Assembly: GCF_004340965.1 (NCBI RefSeq)
Contig: NZ_SLYA01000017.1
Coordinates: forward strand, 1-35,748
Direction: 5' to 3'
Source: Sphingomonas sp. PP-CE-1A-559
GTDB taxonomy: Bacteria > Pseudomonadota > Alphaproteobacteria > Sphingomonadales > Sphingomonadaceae
Length of the DNA stretch: 35,748 nucleotides
Shown: in pieces, positions 14,869 to 22,950 of the stretch
Numbering within the stretch: position 1 is the stretch's first letter
Layout: each line of letters begins with the position of its first letter
Program-made: the position numbers and the translations under genes
The notes under the pieces: generated by a model
Databases searched by the model: none
Told to the model about the DNA's origin: nothing
The model's input: only the letters and a program-made list of their open reading frames with translations

Positions 14869-16368
14869 ATGAGTACGAGGCGTCGTGGTTTTGCGGGAAG
14901 GTATCCAGTGTCGAAGGAAGTCGAGCTGAAGCTGGTATTGGACGCCGCCGCGGCCGATGCCTTTGTCAGGTCCGATCGGGTCGGCGGTCTGACGAGCAAG
15001 CGGCAGATGCAGGCGGTGTATTTCGACACGCCCGATCTCGCGCTCTCCCGAGGCGGCGTCTCTTTGCGAATCCGGCAGTCCGGCGACACGCGGACGCAGA
15101 CTATCAAGGTCGCCGACGCGGCGGCGGCGGGTCTCTTCGCGCGATCCGAATGGGAAATGGAGGTGGCCGATACGACGCCGGTCGTCGATGACCGGACGCC
15201 TATCTCGACGCTGCTCGGTGACAGGGCCGGCACCATCGCGCCGATCTTCACCGTCGTGGTCGAGCGCCTGACATGGATGATCGACAGCGGCGAGGCGTCG
15301 ATCGAACTGGTTTTGGACCGCGGTACCGTTGCTGCGGGTGACCGCCAGTCGCTGGTCTGCGAACTCGAGCTGGAGTTGAAGCGGGGAGCGCCTGCCGCTT
15401 TGTTCACGCTTGCCAAAGCGCTGGCGGCTCAATTTCCCGTCCGTCTGGGCGTCGTCACCAAGTCCGAGCGCGGCTATGACCTGCTTCGTCCCGCATCCAG
15501 GGCGTTCAAGGCGGAGCGGGTCGCGCTGACCCGGACCGCCTCCGCGGCGGACGCTTTCGCGGCGGTCGCCGCCTCGTGCATAGGTCAATATCGTCTGAAC
15601 GAGACTATCCTGCTTACGCAGGCCGACGCGGAAGCGCTGCATCAGGCGCGCGTGTCGTTGCGTCGGCTGCGGTCCGCCTTTTCGATCTTCAAGCCACTGC
15701 TCGATGGCGGCGAGATACCGCACTTCCAAAGCGAGCTGCGCTGGCTCGGCTCCGTACTGGGCGAAGCGCGCGACCTGGACGTGTTGCTGGCGAAGGCGAA
15801 GCCCGGTGGCTTGCTGTTCGAGGGGCTCAACCAAGCCCGCGACGCTGCCTACGTCGAAGTCGACAACGCGCTGGGATCGGACCGGGTTCGTGCGCTGATG
15901 CTCGATCTGACGGAGTGGTTGGCATGTGGTGCATGGCGCACCGCGCAATCGACGCGCGATGCACGGGATGCGCCGGCGCGGCACCTTGCGGCCGAGACGC
16001 TGCGCGCGCTACGTCGTCGCGTCAGCAAACGTGGTCGGTCGCTTCAGTCACTGGCGGACGAGGAGCGGCATGAAGTCCGAAAGACCGCCAAGCGGCTCCG
16101 CTATGGCACGGAGTTTCTCGGCTCCCTTTTTCCAAACAAGAAGCGCTCGCGTCGCTACGGAAAGTTCGTAGGGTCACTGGAAAAGCTGCAGGATCAGCTC
16201 GGCGCGCTGAACGATATGGCGACGGCGCCGACGGTTCTGGACCGGCTAGGTTTGCGCGACGATCCGGGTGCGAAGAGCTTGCTGGCGCATCGCAAGAAAT
16301 CGAAGATCATCGATGCCGCGGCCGAGGCGTATGACGACCTCCTCGATCGCAAGACCTTCTGGGGCTAG
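14869..16368 (+). CDS. CYTH and CHAD domain protein (inorganic triphosphatase type)
   Basis: The CYTH domain (about residues 15-205) opens with the EVELKL signature and continues with YFDTPDLALSRGGVSLRIR and later ELELELKRG. Such domains form a tunnel that binds and cleaves triphosphates with metal. The CHAD domain (about 220-490) has conserved His/Arg helices, ALHQARVSLRRLRSAFSIF and HEVRKTAKRLRYGTEFL, which bind polyphosphate. The architecture equals E. coli YgiF. A GTG at 14908 (VSKEVELK, with GGAAGG six bases upstream) fits the family start better and may be the true one. The gene converges with the SDR gene, leaving ten bases between them. Confidence 0.88.
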   Translation: MSTRRRGFAGRYPVSKEVELKLVLDAAAADAFVRSDRVGGLTSKRQMQAVYFDTPDLALSRGGVSLRIRQSGDTRTQTIKVADAAAAGLFARSEWEMEVADTTPVVDDRTPISTLLGDRAGTIAPIFTVVVERLTWMIDSGEASIELVLDRGTVAAGDRQSLVCELELELKRGAPAALFTLAKALAAQFPVRLGVVTKSERGYDLLRPASRAFKAERVALTRTASAADAFAAVAASCIGQYRLNETILLTQADAEALHQARVSLRRLRSAFSIFKPLLDGGEIPHFQSELRWLGSVLGEARDLDVLLAKAKPGGLLFEGLNQARDAAYVEVDNALGSDRVRALMLDLTEWLACGAWRTAQSTRDARDAPARHLAAETLRALRRRVSKRGRSLQSLADEERHEVRKTAKRLRYGTEFLGSLFPNKKRSRRYGKFVGSLEKLQDQLGALNDMATAPTVLDRLGLRDDPGAKSLLAHRKKSKIIDAAAEAYDDLLDRKTFWG

Positions 16369-16378
16369 GGGTGGGGGA

Positions 16379-17035
16379 TCAGCACCCGGCCAGACGATCG
16401 AGCGTCGTGGCGATCGGCTGATCGCCCTTGGTGAGTTCGATGATGATCCCGCCGAGGTCGGGCCGTTCGACGATTGCTGCCAGCGTCGCGGCAACGTCGT
16501 CGCGCGAGACGGTGCCGTACGGGATCGCCAGATCTGCCCGGATGCGGCCAGTCCCGGCATCGTCGCTGAGTGTGCCAGGCCGCAGGATCACATAGTCCAG
16601 CCCGCTGGCGACGAGATGCGCGTCCGCCAGCTTCTTGACGCGACTGTAATTCTCGAACCCTTCGTTGCGATCGCCGTCCCGCAGGGCGTCGGGGAACGCC
16701 GACACGAGCACGAACCGCGCGACCCCGGCCCGCTGGGCTGCAGTGACAGCGGTCTCGAGACCACGCCCGTCAATAGCCTTCGTCACGTCGATGCCCGCGC
16801 CGCCCGCGCCTGCCGCAAAGACGACCGTGTCGGCAACACCGATCAACACGGCCAGCGCATTTGCGTCGAGTGCGGCGAGATCGGCGAGGACCGGTGTGGC
16901 ACCGGCGGTGGCCAGCGTATCGGCCTGTTCCGGTTTGCGATGGAGCGCCAGGACGGTGTGCCCACCCGCCGCAAGCAACTTAGCGAGCCGCGAGCCGACC
17001 TTGCCGGCCGCGCCGATGATGAAAACCTTGGCCAT
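16379..17035 (-). CDS. NAD(P)-binding atypical SDR-family protein
   Basis: The 218-residue Rossmann protein starts MAKVFIIGAAGKVGSRLAKLL with the GxxGxxG dinucleotide loop and an HRK basic pair that favours NADPH. VFAAGAGGAG, RFVLVSAFPDALR and YSRVKKLADAHLVASGLDYVILRPGTL match NAD_binding_10-type proteins such as YwnB, stress-linked flavin or quinone reductase relatives. The classical YxxxK pair is represented by the Y-S-R-V-K segment. AGGAG precedes the start. It lies 120 bp from the downstream end of the detoxification operon on the same strand and may be co-expressed with it. Confidence 0.82.
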   Translation of the reverse strand: MAKVFIIGAAGKVGSRLAKLLAAGGHTVLALHRKPEQADTLATAGATPVLADLAALDANALAVLIGVADTVVFAAGAGGAGIDVTKAIDGRGLETAVTAAQRAGVARFVLVSAFPDALRDGDRNEGFENYSRVKKLADAHLVASGLDYVILRPGTLSDDAGTGRIRADLAIPYGTVSRDDVAATLAAIVERPDLGGIIIELTKGDQPIATTLDRLAGC

Positions 17036-17155
17036 GACGGCTCCTGCGTAGAAATCGAACTCAACCCGGATACTGGTGACAGGTCCTTACGACAATCTTC
17101 CAAGAGCCTGCTTCGGCAGGGTATTAGCGTCGGTGTCGTTGGCTCCTAGCACTAG

Positions 17156-17641
17156 TTACGCGGTGCCTCCGGCGACGGCAGCCTCGATCGCAGCGATGTC
17201 GATCTTGTGCATCGTCATCATAGCTTCGAACGCGCGCGCGGCGATCGCGGCGTCGGTACTGCCGATCGCTTCCATCAAGACGCGCGGCGTGATCTGCCAG
17301 TTCACGCCCCAGCGATCCTTGCACCAGCCGCACGCGCTCTCTGCGCCCCCATTGCCGACGATCGCATTCCAGTAGCGGTCGGTCTCCGCCTGGTCGCCGG
17401 TATAGACGAGGAACGACACGGCTTGGGTCTGCGGAAACTGAGGACCGCCGTTGAGGCCGAGGAACGCCATGCCGCACACCGTGAACTCGACGGTGAGCAC
17501 GTCGCCCTGCCGACCGTTCGGATAATCGCCCGGCGCGCGGCGCACCGCATCGACGCGACTGTCGGGAAAAGTCGCGGCGTAGAACGTCGCCGCGTCCTCG
17601 GCCGTGCCATCATACCATACACAGGGGGCGATCTTGGTCAT
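17156..17641 (-). CDS. VOC-superfamily protein, PhnB-like (3-dmu-9_3-mt family)
   Basis: The 161-residue product has the family pattern IAPCVWYDGTAEDAATFYAATFPDSRV, then FLGLNGGPQFPQTQAVSFLVYT and CGWCKDRWGVNWQITPRVL. These proteins share the glyoxalase/dioxygenase fold, but most lack known chemistry and the ubiquinone methyltransferase name is historical. Its ATG overlaps the stop of the upstream VOC gene (ATGA), so it is the last gene of a coupled four-gene operon. Confidence 0.88.
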   Translation of the reverse strand: MTKIAPCVWYDGTAEDAATFYAATFPDSRVDAVRRAPGDYPNGRQGDVLTVEFTVCGMAFLGLNGGPQFPQTQAVSFLVYTGDQAETDRYWNAIVGNGGAESACGWCKDRWGVNWQITPRVLMEAIGSTDAAIAARAFEAMMTMHKIDIAAIEAAVAGGTA

Positions 17642-18423
17642 GCCGCATCGCCGATCCGCGGACCGACCATGCCGATCTGTGCACCGGTCGCGTCGCCGAT
17701 ATTGGCCGAATAGTCGCCGCCGGGGATCTCGTCTGGGCCCTGCAGAAGTACGCCGCCATGGCGGGTCGCTGCGGCAATAGCGGCGTCGATATCGGGGACA
17801 TAGGCGTACCAGTTCCAGCGTGCCGGCGCGCCGGTGGTTTCGCTCGACATGACCGCGCCGGGACGGGTCTCGCCACTGCCCAGAAAGACATAGTCGCCCA
17901 TCGGCCCCATTGGCATTGCGCCCTCCCTAGTCCAGCCGAACAGCGCGCCGTAAAAGGCAAGCGCGCCCTCAAGGTCGGGAGTGGCAAGTTCGATCCATAC
18001 CCCGTGGCCGTGGTGCGAGCCCTGGATGAACGCGGACGACGGGTCCGGGCTCACGCCCGTCATCAGCATGAAGCTGACTTGCTGCGGGTCCCTAGCGACT
18101 GCGAAGCGGCCGATGCCAGGAATGTCCATCGGCTCGACCTGGATCGAGCCGCCCAACTCCCTGACCCTCGTGGCGGCTGCGTCGACGTCGCTGGTCCCGA
18201 AATAGATCGACCAGTCGGGCAGCGACGGCACGTTTGCTGGTGGGATCGTTATGCCCGCGATCGCGGCGCCATCGGGGGCGCTGGCGATCAGATAGGCGTC
18301 ATGCTCGGGCATGGGCGAGCGCGCAAACGTCCAGCCGATCGTCGCCGCGTAGAAGTGCCCGGCTTTGGCCTCATCGGCGGTATTGAGTTCGAACCAGATC
18401 GGGGTGCCGTCGGGATTTTGCAT
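17638..18423 (-). CDS. Two-domain VOC-family (glyoxalase-like) protein
   Basis: The start at 18423 (MQNPDGTPIWFELNT) follows GAGGAGA and gives 261 residues. Two VOC repeats are visible: PIWFELNTADEAKAGHFYAATIGW and VWIELATPDLEGALAFYGALFGW. Each is followed by the usual beta-hairpin and PGG/PDE ends. Proteins of this type include glyoxalase-like, bleomycin-resistance-like and hydroxylase-cofactor enzymes; no specific activity can be claimed. It sits between the DUF1428 and PhnB-like genes in the same operon and overlaps the latter by four bases. Confidence 0.88.
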   Translation of the reverse strand: MQNPDGTPIWFELNTADEAKAGHFYAATIGWTFARSPMPEHDAYLIASAPDGAAIAGITIPPANVPSLPDWSIYFGTSDVDAAATRVRELGGSIQVEPMDIPGIGRFAVARDPQQVSFMLMTGVSPDPSSAFIQGSHHGHGVWIELATPDLEGALAFYGALFGWTREGAMPMGPMGDYVFLGSGETRPGAVMSSETTGAPARWNWYAYVPDIDAAIAAATRHGGVLLQGPDEIPGGDYSANIGDATGAQIGMVGPRIGDAA

Positions 18424-18434
18424 CGGCCGTCTCC

Positions 18435-19154
18435 TCATGCATCCAGGATCGTGGTGAAGCCGCCATAGATCGCACGCTTTCCGTCGAACGGCAGGTCGGC
18501 GGACGGCGTCTGCATCCGCGCGTCCGCCATGACTTTCGGCGTGCCAGCGTCGCGGGTCAGCTTGTCCGGCCATTCGACCCAAGCATAGACGACGACCTCG
18601 TCAGCGGTGGCATGGGCGGCGCGGGCATAGTCGGTCTTCTCGCCGGCGGGGACGTCGTCGCCCCATGTCTCGACCACGCGGCGCGCGCCGTGATCGCGAA
18701 AGACCGCCGACGCCGTGCGCGCCATGCTGAAATACGCATCCTTGTCCGCGAGCGAGGCCGGCAGAATGAAGCCGTCGACATACCCCGTGCCCGCGGCCAA
18801 GCCGTCCTCGAGTTCCGCCTGGAACCCTGCATAGATCATCCGGCTGCCGTCAAAGGGCATCGATGCGCCCATCGCCTCCATCCGCGGATCGGTCATCATT
18901 CTGGCATTGGCGGCGTCGCGGGCGGCCTTGTCAGGATATTCGAACCAGCTGAAGACGACGGTCTCGTCCGCGGTCGCTTGCACCGCCCCTGCGAAGTCGT
19001 TGAGCGTGCCGACAGGGACGTCGTCGCCCCAATTCTCGACCATTCGCGCTACGCCGAACTCCCTGAGAAATCCCACCGCGGTGGTCGCATGCTCAAGGTA
19101 GGCCTGGCGATTGGCGGTCGGCACCGCGACGACGAAGCCTTCGATATACGTCAC
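18435..19154 (-). CDS. Tandem-fused double DUF1428 protein
   Basis: The GTG at 19154 preceded by AGGGAG gives the family-typical start (M/V)TYIEGFV. Two full DUF1428 domains lie in one chain: residues about 1-117 and 120-239. Both contain Y-x-x-GF near the start, ENWGDDVP or ETWGDDVP, ATADE-VV, PDK-RDA and PFDG-R-IY-GF. Known DUF1428 proteins are single-domain (about 120 residues) and ferredoxin-like dimers, so this is a covalent dimer. The start overlaps the stop of the GST gene (GTGA). Biochemical role unknown; operon partners suggest handling of reactive compounds. Confidence 0.85.
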   Translation of the reverse strand: MTYIEGFVVAVPTANRQAYLEHATTAVGFLREFGVARMVENWGDDVPVGTLNDFAGAVQATADETVVFSWFEYPDKAARDAANARMMTDPRMEAMGASMPFDGSRMIYAGFQAELEDGLAAGTGYVDGFILPASLADKDAYFSMARTASAVFRDHGARRVVETWGDDVPAGEKTDYARAAHATADEVVVYAWVEWPDKLTRDAGTPKVMADARMQTPSADLPFDGKRAIYGGFTTILDA

Positions 19155-19846
19155 GCTTGTTCTCCCTGCTTGGCGAGCCATGCCGCGAACTCCGGCGGGG
19201 GGCTGCCGGTGAAGCCCGCCATCTGGTCGGCTAGCGCCTTGGCGAAGGCGGGACGCGCGGTGCCCCGCTCGACATAGGCGACCAGGTTGGGATGGGCGTC
19301 CAGCATACCGTCTTCGGCGACGATCCGGACCACCGCCACCATCAGCAGATCGCCTGCGGTGAAGACGTCACCGTCGAGCCAGGTCCGGTCGCCCAGGCGC
19401 TGCGATGGTTCGCCGAGCCGCTCGTCGATCCGATCGAGCACAGACGGCAGGCGCGGTGCCGACCACGGCTCGCCGCTCTCGAACAGGGTTGCGATGGCAT
19501 GATCCATGATTGGCGGCTCGACTGTGTTCAGCGCCGCGAAAATCCATTCGACCGCACGCGCCCTTGCCGCAGGATCGGCCGGCAGTAGCGTATGACCGTG
19601 CGTGTTGGCGATATGATGGACGATCGCGCCGGATTCGAAAAGCAGCATGTCGCCCTCCTCATAGGTCGGGACCTGGCCGAAGGGCTGGCGGCCCCGGTGT
19701 GGCGGCCGCTTCTGTTCGCCCTGGCTCAGGTAGATCACGTCATAAGGCTGGCCAACCTCTTCGAGCGCCCAGCGGACACGAAGGTCACGGACCTGGCCCT
19801 TGGCGAAGTCTGGGACCCAGTCGAACGCGGTAATCGTGGGACGCAT
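19151..19846 (-). CDS. Glutathione S-transferase family protein
   Basis: The start at 19846 (MRPTITAFDW) follows a GGAGACC site; 231 residues is normal. The N-terminal thioredoxin-like domain has the GSH-binding turn QPFGQVPTYEEGDMLLFESGAIVHHIA, with cis-Pro in VPT and the ES pair that holds the glutamyl group. The helical C-terminal domain has LGDRTWLDGDVFTAGDLLMVAVVRI, the N-capping motif. It is the first gene of the coupled GST, DUF1428, VOC and PhnB-like operon, suggesting glutathione-linked detoxification. Confidence 0.9.
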   Translation of the reverse strand: MRPTITAFDWVPDFAKGQVRDLRVRWALEEVGQPYDVIYLSQGEQKRPPHRGRQPFGQVPTYEEGDMLLFESGAIVHHIANTHGHTLLPADPAARARAVEWIFAALNTVEPPIMDHAIATLFESGEPWSAPRLPSVLDRIDERLGEPSQRLGDRTWLDGDVFTAGDLLMVAVVRIVAEDGMLDAHPNLVAYVERGTARPAFAKALADQMAGFTGSPPPEFAAWLAKQGEQA

Positions 19847-19926
19847 CGGAGGTCTCCTGTTGCGGATCTGACTGAGCCATCGCCGCGACGGTGATATTCG
19901 GACTGAACAGCGCTCCATCGCCGACG

Positions 19927-20109
19927 CTATGGTTTGAAGCCGCTCTCATTGAGCGCCCGCCGGGCGGAAATAACGCGATCACCATACAGCATGGCCAGGG
20001 ATCGATGGACGGCTTTGGCGCATCTGTCCTTCGCCAAGGCCGATGCCTGCCGCTCGGCTTGTTCGCGCTTCTTGCTGTAGGCGAGATCGTAGTCTTGAAC
20101 GTCGGGCAT
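19927..20109 (-). CDS. Small hypothetical protein (60 aa)
   Basis: MPDVQDYDLAYSKKREQAER continues ASALAKDRCAKAVHRSLAML and Y. This follows a pattern I recall from many short sphingomonad proteins, in which a Y-x-x-x-R-x-x-x-ER helix is followed by a second helix with H-x-x-LA-x-x-Y. It is soluble and helical. The start at the ATG at 20107-20109 is preferred over a GTG nine bases upstream. It lies upstream of the GST operon on the same strand, 80 bp away. Function unknown. Confidence 0.5.
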   Translation of the reverse strand: MPDVQDYDLAYSKKREQAERQASALAKDRCAKAVHRSLAMLYGDRVISARRALNESGFKP

Positions 20110-20340
20110 GGCAGGCACTCGGCACTGCGGGCGGAAGCTGATCCCAGCTCTCTATCGTCACCGTGCTCGCGACAAAGGTGATGGCGACGTCTCAGCATAC
20201 GCTGATGCGGTTCGGGGAGATACAGCGTTCGTGGCATCCGGCTCGTGCAGTATTCGGTCTGGCTCGTATCGGGTCGGATGCCATGTCGGTGAAATCTGCG
20301 TCACCTACATTGGGCATCAGCTACCTTGAGGTGCCTCACC

Positions 20341-20562
20341 ATGTCGCGATCAACCAGCCCCTTGTTCGTGGATGCCGTGATCAATTGCATGGGTGAGGGG
20401 AGGGCGCCGACCCCTGAAGAAATTATGATCGTCGCTCAGCGTATCTGGTCAGATGGCGCGGCATTTGGTTCTGCATTCTCGTGGAACAGCCTTTCGGTAT
20501 CCTCGCCTGATCGTCTCGGTTCGATGCGGGCAGCAAGCATTGCCTTGCACGGCTTGCGGTAA
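20341..20562 (+). CDS. Small hypothetical protein (73 aa)
   Basis: The ATG is preceded by TTGAGG at about nine bases. The product is MSRSTSPLFVDAVINCMGEG, a PTPEEIMIVAQRIW helix, and a C-terminal SPDRLGSMRAASIALHG helix. The layout (short acidic helix, linker, helix with A-x-x-AL) resembles small sphingomonad proteins of unknown role, but I cannot name a family. Codon use is ordinary for the region. Coding status is plausible rather than certain. Confidence 0.42.
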   Translation: MSRSTSPLFVDAVINCMGEGRAPTPEEIMIVAQRIWSDGAAFGSAFSWNSLSVSSPDRLGSMRAASIALHGLR

Positions 20563-20778
20563 CGTTGGGCTGGCAGCGAACGTCATCAATTCGAGCGGGG
20601 CAATCGAAACGAGAAGCGTGTCGCCGCTCGCCGCTCGCCACAACCGAATAGCTACGTTTCCCGCCATTGCTACGACGCGACGTCGCCCGCACCCTATCTA
20701 AGGAATACGAAGTCAGCTCGCCGCGACCAGCTTGACTGCACCGGCGTGTCGACCGCTCGCCATTGGCCATGCGAGGAC

Positions 20779-20840
20779 ATGAACAAGTGTCCAAGCTGGG
20801 ATGTCGACCAGAGGCTATGAACGACCGCTTGTGGATCTTT
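20779..20840 (+). repeat. Dispersed intergenic repeat, copy J (diverged)
   Basis: ATGAACAAGTGTCCAAGCTG, GGATGTC, and a second half ATGAACGACCGCTTGTGGAT. The copy lies between the small gene at 20341 and the end of psd; nothing else is supportable in 20563-20866. Confidence 0.55.
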
Positions 20841-20866
20841 CGCTATAGGCCAACGGCGCAACAAGC

Positions 20867-21718
20867 TCAGGTTGCGCGCTGCCCCATCAGTTCGCCCAGG
20901 CGCACATTCCGTTCCGGCACCCAGTCTTCGTTGAACGCAATCGCGCCTCGCTTCCACAACATCACGATCGTTGAGCCAAGGAGGAAGCGGCCCATTTCCT
21001 CACCCTTTTTTAGCACGATGTCCTGGTCGGCATATGCCCACTCCGACGACCTGTTAGTGCGCTTTGGATTGACTACACCGTGCCACACAGTCGCCATGCT
21101 TCCAACTATGGTGGCGCCAACCAGCACCATGACGAATAGGCCATGCTCTACCGATTCAAAGACGCAAACTATTCGCTCGTTGCGCGCAAACAGGTTCGGT
21201 ACGCCGCGTGCTGTGACAGGGTTTACTGAAAAGAGCTTACCCGGCACGTAAATCATGCGCGTAAGCTTGCCATCGCATGGCATGTGAAGGCGGTGGTAGT
21301 CTTTGGGGGACAGGTACAGGTTTGCGAAGCTGCCGTGGCGAAACTGATTGGCCAGTGTGGCGTCGCCGCCAACAAGCTGCGTCGTGGTGAACCGATGCCC
21401 CTTTGCTTGTAGCATGTGATGGTCATCAATCGAGCCGAACTGGCTAATTGCGCCGTCGACTGGACAGACAAAGTCGGCAGCCGCGACTGGGCGTAACCGC
21501 GCTTTGAGGGGGCGGGTGAAGAACTCGTTGAAGCTCTTGTAGCTCCGAATGTCCGCATCCGCGGCTTCGTTCATATCGACGGAATATTTACCAACAAACC
21601 AGCGGATAAGCCAGGTTGTCATCGCACCCCCATGCGCTCTGGCGACCCGGCCTGCCAGCGCGGTGAGGCGCTGCTTAGGCAGGATGTATTGGAGTAGGAC
21701 CGGCAGGCGATCGGACAT
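20867..21718 (-). CDS. psd: Phosphatidylserine decarboxylase proenzyme, long (E. coli-like) type
   Basis: Converts phosphatidylserine to phosphatidylethanolamine at the inner membrane. The 283-residue proenzyme keeps PVDGAISQFG (D88), DYHRLHMP (H145), KLFSVNPVTARGVPNLFARNER and the self-cleavage motif LGST (247-250). Cleavage there would make the pyruvoyl group from S249. This form resembles the enterobacterial enzyme. From general knowledge, alphaproteobacteria usually carry a shorter Psd of about 230 residues, so this may be a second, acquired copy. The start at 21718 has GAGG five bases upstream. No pssA lies beside it. Confidence 0.92.
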   Translation of the reverse strand: MSDRLPVLLQYILPKQRLTALAGRVARAHGGAMTTWLIRWFVGKYSVDMNEAADADIRSYKSFNEFFTRPLKARLRPVAAADFVCPVDGAISQFGSIDDHHMLQAKGHRFTTTQLVGGDATLANQFRHGSFANLYLSPKDYHRLHMPCDGKLTRMIYVPGKLFSVNPVTARGVPNLFARNERIVCVFESVEHGLFVMVLVGATIVGSMATVWHGVVNPKRTNRSSEWAYADQDIVLKKGEEMGRFLLGSTIVMLWKRGAIAFNEDWVPERNVRLGELMGQRAT

Positions 21719-21855
21719 CAAAACCTCAGAGCGTCGACACCGTCCTTGTAGGGCTTTGAACCGTCAGGTCGACCACGCAATTCGCGCTCAGAGACGAGGC
21801 ATCCTGATCGCCGGAAGGAGACCGGATAGGTGCTGAAACCGACACCGTCTCAAGC

Positions 21856-21918
21856 TGAACGAATGGCGGAAGATGGGAGCCGGGAAGGGCACTCGAATGG
21901 CGACTTATGGGTTAGGTC
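21856..21918 (+). repeat. Dispersed intergenic repeat, copy D
   Basis: TGAACGAATGGCGGAAGATG, GGAGCCGGGAAGGG, then GAATGGCGACTTATGGGTTA. First half exact to the consensus; located between psd and the glutaminase stop. Confidence 0.72.
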
Positions 21919-21930
21919 GCTTTCTTCCGT

Positions 21931-22842
21931 TCAAGCGGAAGCAGGTCCGAACACAGACCAGCCTGTTCGTGCTGCCAGCATCTCAAGTGCTCGAACACCA
22001 AGGATCGAGTTGCCGTGCTGGTCAAGGTTCGGCGACCATACTGCAACGGATGCCCGCTCTGGGACGATTGCGAGGATTCCACCGCCAACGCCGCTCTTGG
22101 CGGGAAGGCCAACCCGTACTGCGAAGTCGCCAGAGCCATCATAATGGCCACACGTCATCATCAAAGCCAGGATGGTACGCGTGCGCTGGGCACGTTCCGC
22201 CTGATTGCTACCTCTCTTGCCGATCTTCGTTTTCGTCAGGAATAAACCGGTTAGCGCGAGGCCGGCGCAGTCGATGCTGATCGCACACTGTTTGGCGTAC
22301 GCGTCCATGATGCGGTCGATGGGTGAAACGACGTTGTCATGATGTTTCATAAAACTAAGCATAGCTCGATTCAGGTCGCCGCCTTGCGCCAGTACCTCGT
22401 CGTCGAGTTCGACTGTGCCGTCCTTAAGCTGAGCGCGCACGAATTTAACGACAGCATCATCATCGTGCGCGCCCGCTATCACTACATCAACGACGACGAG
22501 AGCGCCGGCGTTGATGAAAGGGTTACGGGGAATGCCGCGCGTCCGCTCGAGATCGATAACGGAGTTGAACGGATCACCAGAAGGCTCGCGACCGACCCGC
22601 TTGAACACCGCGTCGCCGACGCAATGCATCGCAACTTCAAGTGCCAATACCTTGGAGATGCTCTGGATTGGGAAGGCGGTGGTCGCCTCTCCGGCGGTGA
22701 GGACGGCATCCTCGGTCGCGATCGCTATGCCGAACGGTCCCGGCCGAACACTCGGGTCCTTGGCTTCCGCTGCCTGCTCGATTCCAACGGCGTGTTCCGC
22801 AATCTCGGCTGCGATCTCGTCAATTATATTCTGCAAATCCAT
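21931..22842 (-). CDS. glsA: Glutaminase A
   Basis: Hydrolyses glutamine to glutamate and ammonia; bacterial GlsA is a serine-dependent beta-lactamase-like enzyme. The 303-residue length is typical. The active-site SxxK is in FPIQSISK (S61, K64). The chain also has PFNSVIDLERTRGIPRNPFINAGAL, YAKQCAISIDCAGLALTGLFL, CGHYDGSGDFAVRVGLPAKSGVGGGILAI and the closing SPNLDQHGNSILGVRALE. All expected blocks are present. It may help acid resistance or nitrogen supply. The ribosome-binding site is weak. Confidence 0.95.
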   Translation of the reverse strand: MDLQNIIDEIAAEIAEHAVGIEQAAEAKDPSVRPGPFGIAIATEDAVLTAGEATTAFPIQSISKVLALEVAMHCVGDAVFKRVGREPSGDPFNSVIDLERTRGIPRNPFINAGALVVVDVVIAGAHDDDAVVKFVRAQLKDGTVELDDEVLAQGGDLNRAMLSFMKHHDNVVSPIDRIMDAYAKQCAISIDCAGLALTGLFLTKTKIGKRGSNQAERAQRTRTILALMMTCGHYDGSGDFAVRVGLPAKSGVGGGILAIVPERASVAVWSPNLDQHGNSILGVRALEMLAARTGWSVFGPASA

Positions 22843-22950
22843 TACACGTGAACGCAGCGCTTTAGTTGTGTTTCCATCGTTCTTTCAGGCTCAAAGCGGC
22901 CTGCAGGCTAACGTCGGTGGCTTCCCCGATAATCCGTTACAAAATGTTGC

